Shown here: one piece after another, positions 5,350 through 9,711 of the stretch
Layout: every line of letters begins with the position of its first letter
How positions within the stretch are numbered: position 1 is the stretch's first letter
From: Methanomicrobia archaeon
Lineage (GTDB): Archaea; Methanobacteriota_B; Thermococci; Methanofastidiosales; NM3
Length of the DNA stretch: 9,711 nt
Reading direction: 5' to 3'
NCBI GenBank assembly: GCA_011372835.1
Contig: DSAJ01000007.1
Coordinates: 1-9,711 of the forward strand
The notes under the pieces: model-generated
Databases searched by the model: none
What the model saw: only the letters and a program-made list of their open reading frames with translations
What the model was told of the DNA's origin: nothing
Translations under genes and position numbers: made by a program

Positions 5350-6909
5350 ATGATCGAGATAACATCGCTTGACGGCAAGAGGGAGGGCATGTTCCACCAT
5401 GGTGAAACGTCGTGTACGTTTCCGGGACTGCTCACGTTCAGGAAGGATTCGATGTCTTGGGGCGCGCTTTCTATCGAGAAACCGCTTTCCTATCCATTCA
5501 GGTCGCACCTCCATGGCACCGGATTGTCGGTGACGCCGTTGCTTCGCGTCTATCCGGGCGCCCCGCCAGGCGTTGCACGCAGGCTGCAGGAGGCAAATGC
5601 ATCCTTACGAGAGGGGGGAGATGTCACCACCGTCTTCCTGAGCGGCTACGACGACATCGACACAGCGTTCGTACGCTCGCTCAACGAATCGAAGCTGTTC
5701 CTCTTTGACCTGCGGGAAGAACGAGCGTTCCTGCGTCATTTCTTCATGCTACGAAAGCGATACCCCAACGCGGTGAGCTACGTCGACTGCCCCCCAGAGA
5801 CGGTCCCCGTGCTCGCGTACGCAGGTGTCGACATTTTCCCCGATACGCCACAGCATCGGGCGGAGCTTGCATCGTTTCTCGAAGACCCGACGCCGCATTA
5901 TGTCGAGATGAGGGCATGCGCATCACTTTGCGCCAAGCGGCTCCTCGACCTCCTCTACCATGAGTTCTGGAGGGAGCATGAGCCCTATGTGGCCACTCCG
6001 GACGACCAGGAGCTGTTCATATCGTCCGACTCGTTCTGGCGACCCACCGTTCGCAGATGGGAGCGCGAGGTGTCCACCAATTACGTGCCTCCCTCAAACG
6101 TCTGCGTGCTCCTCCCATGCTCGGCGCGCAAGCCCTACAGTTCATCACAAAGCCACAAAACGTTCATAGCATCCATGCGCAAGGCGCTGCGCTCACGCTA
6201 CCCTTCGCTCACGCAACTCATCGTCACATCGCCGTACGGTGTCGTGCCACGCGAACTCGAAACGCTCATCGATTACGATACGGTCGTAACGGGACGGTGG
6301 AGCCATGACGAGGTGGAGCGATCGCGCACGATGGTGCGTACCATCCTCGAAAAGATGGACGACCCCTTCGTCATCGCACAGCTTCCCGAAAACGAACAGG
6401 CGATCCTTGATGGCCTTCCCTGCGACGTGAAGGTGACATGCGACGGCCACCCGCTCTCGGCCCCTTCGATGCGAGCGCTTGAGGATACACTACGAAGCGT
6501 GGCCGATCGTATCGACACCGCCGCAAAGTCCCATGCGCACATGCGCACGCTGTCGCGGTTCCTCTACGGCACCGATGTCTTCGGCGAGGACATACGCATC
6601 AAGGGACGAGGGGTCAAACAGGTTTATGAAGGGTCAAGCTGCGTTGCATCGTTTGACAAGACCATCCGTCCCTTCTCGACACATGCGCCAATCCGCAGAC
6701 GATGGGTATCGATGATGGACTTCGACCTCAAAGGTGACCTCTTCTGTGTCGGCATCGAGGATGCCGACGACGACATACGCCCCGGAGACGAGGTCGTCAT
6801 CACGCGCAACGGGGAGATGGTCGCCTCGGGCAAGGCGCTCCTTCCCGGCCACATGATGTCCCGCATGCGCAGGGGAAAGGCCGTCAAGGTCAAGAAACGC
6901 TGCGGCTAG
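5350..6909 (+). CDS. arcS: Archaeosine synthase ArcS (TgtA2)
   Basis: This enzyme acts on preQ0 placed at position 15 of archaeal tRNA by TgtA. ArcS adds lysine to the nitrile; a radical SAM partner (RaSEA) then releases archaeosine in organisms that have it. The signature motif PCSARKPYSSSQSH is present (about residues 256-269, counting from the ATG), matching the family pattern PC-x3-KPY-x2-S-x2-H. It is followed by the conserved VTSPYGVVPRELE. The N-terminal 200 residues are a diverged TGT-like domain, and the C-terminal 80 residues (DEVVITRNGEMVASGKALL) are a PUA RNA-binding domain. The protein is 519 residues, normal for the full-length form. ATG 5350 gives the family-like beginning MIEITSLDG; GTG 5341 is an alternative. 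TgtA and RaSEA are not in the window. The gene is monocistronic here, and its stop overlaps the stop of the convergent transporter gene. Confidence 0.92.
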   Translation: MIEITSLDGKREGMFHHGETSCTFPGLLTFRKDSMSWGALSIEKPLSYPFRSHLHGTGLSVTPLLRVYPGAPPGVARRLQEANASLREGGDVTTVFLSGYDDIDTAFVRSLNESKLFLFDLREERAFLRHFFMLRKRYPNAVSYVDCPPETVPVLAYAGVDIFPDTPQHRAELASFLEDPTPHYVEMRACASLCAKRLLDLLYHEFWREHEPYVATPDDQELFISSDSFWRPTVRRWEREVSTNYVPPSNVCVLLPCSARKPYSSSQSHKTFIASMRKALRSRYPSLTQLIVTSPYGVVPRELETLIDYDTVVTGRWSHDEVERSRTMVRTILEKMDDPFVIAQLPENEQAILDGLPCDVKVTCDGHPLSAPSMRALEDTLRSVADRIDTAAKSHAHMRTLSRFLYGTDVFGEDIRIKGRGVKQVYEGSSCVASFDKTIRPFSTHAPIRRRWVSMMDFDLKGDLFCVGIEDADDDIRPGDEVVITRNGEMVASGKALLPGHMMSRMRRGKAVKVKKRCG

Positions 6910-7760
6910 AGCACATCGAGCACGAGCCCGATGCCGATCAGTACGAGCGCCCCGCCCCCGATGACAAGCATTGTCGGGACCTCCCCAAGCACAATCCATG
7001 CCAGAAAAGACGCGCCGATGGGTTCGGCAACGATGGTGGCGCTTACCGTCGGAGCTGGAAGGTACTTGAGCGCATAGTTGTAGGCCGTATGCCCCAGGCA
7101 CGAAGGACCTGCCGCAAGAAGGAAAAAGATCACGTAATCTGCAAGCGGATACCCCGTCATAGGGTACCCGAGCGCCAGGGGCAACGCCACGATGAAGAGA
7201 AACGAGATAAGATAAACGATGCTCACATATGGGAGCGTGCCAACGGACTTGCGCACATGGCGGCCTATGACAAGGTACAGAGCAACGCCAAGCGCGCCGC
7301 AAAACGCAAGTGTCACCCCTTGTAGGGAAAGGCGCACGATGGCCTCGTTGAGGACGATGACCGCGCCGCCAAGCAGTGCGCACATAAGCCCGACCGAACC
7401 CTTTCGCGATATGCCCTCTTTTAAGAGAACCATCGACAGGACAAGCACGATGAGCGGTGATGAGTTCACCACAATGACGCTCACGGCGACGCTTGTGTAG
7501 AAAAGCGACGAGATCCACGTGGCGAAGTGGATACCAAGCGCGATGCCCGCAATGATCATGAGCGCCGCGTCCCTGCGCGCAAGGCTGCGAAGCGGACGCC
7601 ATTCGTTGCGGAGGGTGGTTGCCGTTACCATGATGGCGCTGGCGATTCCCATCCGATATGCGGCTATGACAAGCGGGTCAGCACTGCTCAATCGTATGAG
7701 AATGCTTGCGGCCGAGACGAAGACGAGACCGCCCATGAGCATCATGCGCACCGAGTACAC
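6906..7760 (-). CDS. EamA/DMT-superfamily transporter
   Basis: This 284-residue protein is an integral membrane protein of the drug/metabolite transporter superfamily. It has about ten hydrophobic helices in two EamA repeats (roughly residues 5-138 and 146-283). Typical family signs are ADPLVIAAYRMGIA in the first repeat, TSVAVSVIVVNSSPLIVLVLS after helix 3, and in the second repeat LGHTAYNYALKYLPAPTVS and AEPIGASFLAWIVLGE. The substrate cannot be predicted; relatives export metabolites or amino acids. The GTG at 7760 is kept because it lies about 25 bases after a TATA-like string, consistent with a leaderless mRNA; ATGs at 7745 and 7742 are alternatives. It follows the hydrogenase operon on the same strand but after U-rich terminators, so it is probably transcribed separately. 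Confidence 0.9.
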   Translation of the reverse strand: MYSVRMMLMGGLVFVSAASILIRLSSADPLVIAAYRMGIASAIMVTATTLRNEWRPLRSLARRDAALMIIAGIALGIHFATWISSLFYTSVAVSVIVVNSSPLIVLVLSMVLLKEGISRKGSVGLMCALLGGAVIVLNEAIVRLSLQGVTLAFCGALGVALYLVIGRHVRKSVGTLPYVSIVYLISFLFIVALPLALGYPMTGYPLADYVIFFLLAAGPSCLGHTAYNYALKYLPAPTVSATIVAEPIGASFLAWIVLGEVPTMLVIGGGALVLIGIGLVLDVL

Positions 7761-7780
7761 ATATAGAGAACGAAAGACGT

Positions 7781-7790
7781 CTTTTTAAGA
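7781..7790 (-). promoter_or_regulatory. Probable TATA element for the EamA transporter
   Basis: TCTTAAAAAG on the minus strand has its centre about 25 bases before the GTG at 7760. It predicts a leaderless or nearly leaderless transcript, in line with the absence of a clear ribosome binding site. Confidence 0.4.
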
Positions 7791-7805
7791 GTTGAGTTGA
7801 AAGAT

Positions 7806-7836
7806 AAAAAAAGATGGAACAAAAGGAAAAAGGAAA
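7806..7836 (-). terminator. U-rich terminator of the hydrogenase operon
   Basis: Immediately after the stop of the 87-residue gene (7839-7841), the minus strand carries TTTCCTTTTTCCTTTTG and then, from 7812 down to 7806, seven consecutive T. Repeated U-tracts without a strong hairpin are the usual archaeal termination signal. The remaining bases before the transporter gene hold its promoter. Confidence 0.55.
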
Positions 7837-7838
7837 TA

Positions 7839-8102
7839 TCAGATGCGTCGGTCCTTGACCTGTTGTTCGAGGCACTTGAGCTCCTCAACGAGGCTTTCGT
7901 ATTCCTGAAGCCTGTGCACGAGGATGCCGAGACGCTCGATGGCAACGACATCGTCCTCACCGTAGATGGGAACATAGATCTTGACGGCCTCGGAGAAGGG
8001 GTTGCCCACAAGGACGTCCCTGTACCCAAGATCCGCCTGATTCTCAACGATGTACCCACCGAGATTCATCACCTGTTTTGGTATGAGTATATACTTAGGC
8101 AT
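7839..8102 (-). CDS. Small protein of unknown function in hydrogenase operon
   Basis: I do not recognise this 87-residue protein. The N-terminal half (MPKYILIPKQVMNLGGYIVENQADLGYRD opening region, then NPFSEAVKIYVPIYGED) looks like a small beta-rich domain. The C-terminal half (from about residue 53) is a charged amphipathic helix with regular Leu/Val spacing, likely a short coiled coil. There is one cysteine and no membrane segment, so it is neither a ferredoxin-type subunit nor a membrane subunit. The ATG at 8102 is preceded by GAGGTGA, a strong ribosome binding site, and lies only 12 bases after the stop of the NuoH-like gene, so it is very likely a real gene of the operon. It may be an accessory, assembly or regulatory protein of the hydrogenase. 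This is inference from position. Confidence 0.75.
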   Translation of the reverse strand: MPKYILIPKQVMNLGGYIVENQADLGYRDVLVGNPFSEAVKIYVPIYGEDDVVAIERLGILVHRLQEYESLVEELKCLEQQVKDRRI

Positions 8103-8114
8103 TGTTGTTCACCT

Positions 8115-9137
8115 CTAGAGCATGGCCACTATCAACCCGATGACGCCAAGTGCGCTGAATCCCAGCGAGAGCGGATAGACCTGCTTGAACGTGAGCACGG
8201 GCGTGAACGCGGACACGATCGCAGCACCCACGGGTAGCAGCATGACGAGTATGATGTGTGGTATGAGCGCCCATCCTATCATGGGAGGGATGCCAAAGTA
8301 GAGCGTCACGAAGACGCTTGACATGACAAATATCGTCACCTCTCGCATGAGGTAATATCCGGCACGGGCCCATGCGGCGTATTCGAGGGTCGGCCCCTCG
8401 ACGACATCGGCCTTCGTATGCATGATTGAGAATGGATACTCGTTGAGTATGACGAGGTACCCTGCAAAGTATGCGATCGCACCGATGGCGCCCGGCACGG
8501 TGAGTATGAGCGGATTGAGCGAGAACAGGTCCCGCAACACGAACGTCGCGGGATCGAATCCCTGCGCTGAGGCAACGGCCATGATGCCGATGCTCCCATA
8601 CATTACCGCCGGTACGAAGAGGCCGATGTAGAGCGGAAACGACCCGATCGAGATGAGCTTGAACGTTCGTACCACCGCGACCTGCTCGAAGAATCGGCGC
8701 ACCTTTCCCTTCATGACCGCGCCCTTCACCTGATCGGGATAGGGCATCCTCACGGAAAGGATCGACTTCGAAAGATTCCCCATGAACAGATAGAGCATCT
8801 CCTCGACCTTCATGAGGCCTGCGATCGCAACGAGCGTGCCAAGGGTGAGTACCGTCTCCCATGCAGGCGTCGTGAGGAGTATGATGAAAAACATTAGGAA
8901 TATGCCGATGACAGGAAGCGAATGGTAGAGGCGCGGCATGGGCGAGACCGGACGTATGCGCTCCTTGTAGAGGAACTTGAAAAAGGCCCAGAACCCGGGC
9001 GTGAGCACGGGCGGACCGATGCGGAGCTGGATACGGGCCTGTATCTTCCGCATGATCCCCGGCAGCCATGTCGAGACGACAAAGGCCACGATAGGGATGC
9101 AGACGGTCGTTATGGCAAAATCAGTCCAATCCATCAT
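8115..9137 (-). CDS. NuoH-like membrane subunit of group 4 [NiFe]-hydrogenase
   Basis: This is a membrane-anchor subunit of the respiratory complex I subunit 1 family (NuoH, HyfC/HycD, EchB, MbhM), about 340 residues with roughly eight hydrophobic helices. It docks the hydrophilic hydrogenase arm and links electron transfer to ion movement. Visible family features are the ARIQLRIGPP motif after helix 1 (about 35-44), the conserved loop with NEYPF (about 233-237) and ADVVEGPTLEYAAWARAG (about 244-261), and many membrane helices. Complex I has EAExELV in that second loop; here it is TKADVVEGPTLEY, the diverged hydrogenase-type form. ATG 9137 is chosen because GGAGG lies five bases ahead; GTG 9140 and ATG 9134 are alternatives. 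It overlaps the large-subunit stop (TGA), indicating coupled translation. The exact subgroup (Ech, Mbh, Hyf or Fpo-like) cannot be settled. Confidence 0.92.
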   Translation of the reverse strand: MMDWTDFAITTVCIPIVAFVVSTWLPGIMRKIQARIQLRIGPPVLTPGFWAFFKFLYKERIRPVSPMPRLYHSLPVIGIFLMFFIILLTTPAWETVLTLGTLVAIAGLMKVEEMLYLFMGNLSKSILSVRMPYPDQVKGAVMKGKVRRFFEQVAVVRTFKLISIGSFPLYIGLFVPAVMYGSIGIMAVASAQGFDPATFVLRDLFSLNPLILTVPGAIGAIAYFAGYLVILNEYPFSIMHTKADVVEGPTLEYAAWARAGYYLMREVTIFVMSSVFVTLYFGIPPMIGWALIPHIILVMLLPVGAAIVSAFTPVLTFKQVYPLSLGFSALGVIGLIVAML

Positions 9138-9711
9138 CACACCCTCCTCGCAAGACGAAGGACGTCCTCTGGCTCCATGACGTAGTTGGTACCCTTCTTC
9201 TCGTCAACGACAGTCATGCGATTGGTGCAGGTAAGGCACGGGTCGCACGAGGCGATGGTGATGCTCGCATCGGTCAGATGGTCGCCGATGCAGGACACCT
9301 CCATTGCCGAAAGCGATGACATCGACGGCGTCCTGTTGATGTAGCTGCGTATCCGTCCCACCTCGTCGAGCGCACACGAGTCGTATATCTCACCGCGTGC
9401 CGCCTCGTTGTACGACGTCGAGTACCCCATGGCGCCTAGTTCGAAGTCGACGTTGGTCGGGTCCTCGTCCGGAAGCGTCTCAAGCGCCTGTCGTATGATC
9501 TTTATCGACTCCAAGCATTCAAACACCCTGCATGCCACACGGTCGAGCACGGTGCCGCCGTCGCGCACGATGACCTTGAAGTCGAAATGGTCGCGGTACT
9601 CGGGAAGCTTGTAGCGCCAATCGAAGTCGATGCCCGATGCGCGCATGTTGGGCCCCAGGGCACCGTACTTGACGGCGTCCTCCTTGCTGAGATAACCGAT
9701 CTCCTTGATAC
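9137..9711 (-). CDS. Group 4 [NiFe]-hydrogenase large subunit, C-terminal part
   Basis: This is the catalytic large subunit (HycE/EchE/NuoD-like); only its last 190 codons are in the window, and the frame stays open through the right edge. Visible motifs are the GALGPNMRASGIDFDWR region, EAARGEIYD (EAPRGE-like), RTPS, and the C-terminal nickel ligands in DPCLTCTNR. Retention of both cysteines argues for a true [NiFe]-hydrogenase rather than a complex I-type NuoD that has lost them. The N-terminal CxxC ligand pair is outside the window. Twenty-six residues follow the Arg (MTVVDEKKG and on), matching the position and opening residues of the tail that the HycI-type endopeptidase removes from HycE, so maturation by cleavage after Arg is likely. 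Downstream, on the same strand, are the NuoH-like gene and the 87-residue gene. Confidence 0.93.
   Translation of the reverse strand, partial: IKEIGYLSKEDAVKYGALGPNMRASGIDFDWRYKLPEYRDHFDFKVIVRDGGTVLDRVACRVFECLESIKIIRQALETLPDEDPTNVDFELGAMGYSTSYNEAARGEIYDSCALDEVGRIRSYINRTPSMSSLSAMEVSCIGDHLTDASITIASCDPCLTCTNRMTVVDEKKGTNYVMEPEDVLRLARRV

Noticed and set aside
6634..7602. Open frame of 322 codons on the minus strand spanning arcS and the transporter
   Set aside because: It runs antisense to the well-supported arcS end and out of frame with the transporter. Its composition (rich in Arg, His, Cys, Ala) is that of a shadow frame in GC-rich DNA, and it has no recognisable domain.
8095..9069. Open frame of 324 codons on the minus strand inside the NuoH-like gene
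   Set aside because: It is an alternative frame of a clear membrane-subunit gene; the translation is Arg/His-rich with no family features.
1..9711. CRISPR array, insertion sequence or prophage
   Set aside because: No regularly spaced direct repeats, transposase, integrase or terminal inverted repeats were seen; genes are tightly packed housekeeping and energy-metabolism functions.

Overview
The window reads as a compact archaeal chromosome segment, most likely from an anaerobic, hydrogen-metabolising euryarchaeon. The markers are a proteasome-activating nucleotidase (PAN), an ArcS-type archaeosine synthase (the route typical of Euryarchaeota in the broad sense), an archaeal TraB-family protein, an NDP-forming acyl-CoA synthetase alpha subunit and a group 4 [NiFe]-hydrogenase. 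Archaeal TATA elements lie about 25 nt before several starts, GAGGTG-type ribosome binding sites are common, and GTG/TTG starts are used. GC content is moderate to fairly high in genes, and spacers are AT-rich. An uncultured Thermoplasmata-like lineage would fit, but the sequence alone does not fix the genus or order.

Layout. Bases 1-157 are an AT-rich spacer with TATA-like sequences and one GC hairpin. A minus-strand operon (2122 down to 158) encodes a site-2 protease with two CBS domains, a TraB-family protein and a YhbY-type RNA-binding protein, with overlapping reading frames. A 61-base divergent spacer with a palindromic TATA element separates it from a plus-strand acyl-CoA synthetase alpha subunit (2184-3578). 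That gene ends exactly against the stop codon of a minus-strand operon, PAN then a small lipoprotein (5203 down to 3579). A second divergent spacer (5204-5349) leads into the plus-strand archaeosine synthase (5350-6909). Its stop overlaps the stop of a minus-strand EamA/DMT transporter (7760-6906). The right end is the 3' part of a minus-strand hydrogenase operon: large-subunit C-terminal part (cut by the window edge), NuoH-like membrane subunit, and an 87-residue protein of unknown function, followed by U-rich termination signals.

How the parts relate. Two blocks concern protein quality control: an intramembrane protease plus TraB-type protein, and the PAN unfoldase that feeds the 20S proteasome. 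ArcS modifies tRNA. The acyl-CoA synthetase makes ATP from acyl-CoA thioesters during peptide or sugar fermentation. The group 4 hydrogenase would re-oxidise reduced ferredoxin (or a similar carrier) while pumping ions. Together this fits a fermentative or H2-cycling anaerobe.

No obviously exotic system such as a CRISPR array, defence island, mobile element or repeat array is visible. The least explained element is the 87-residue protein that follows the NuoH-like gene, where a NuoI-type ferredoxin subunit would be expected.
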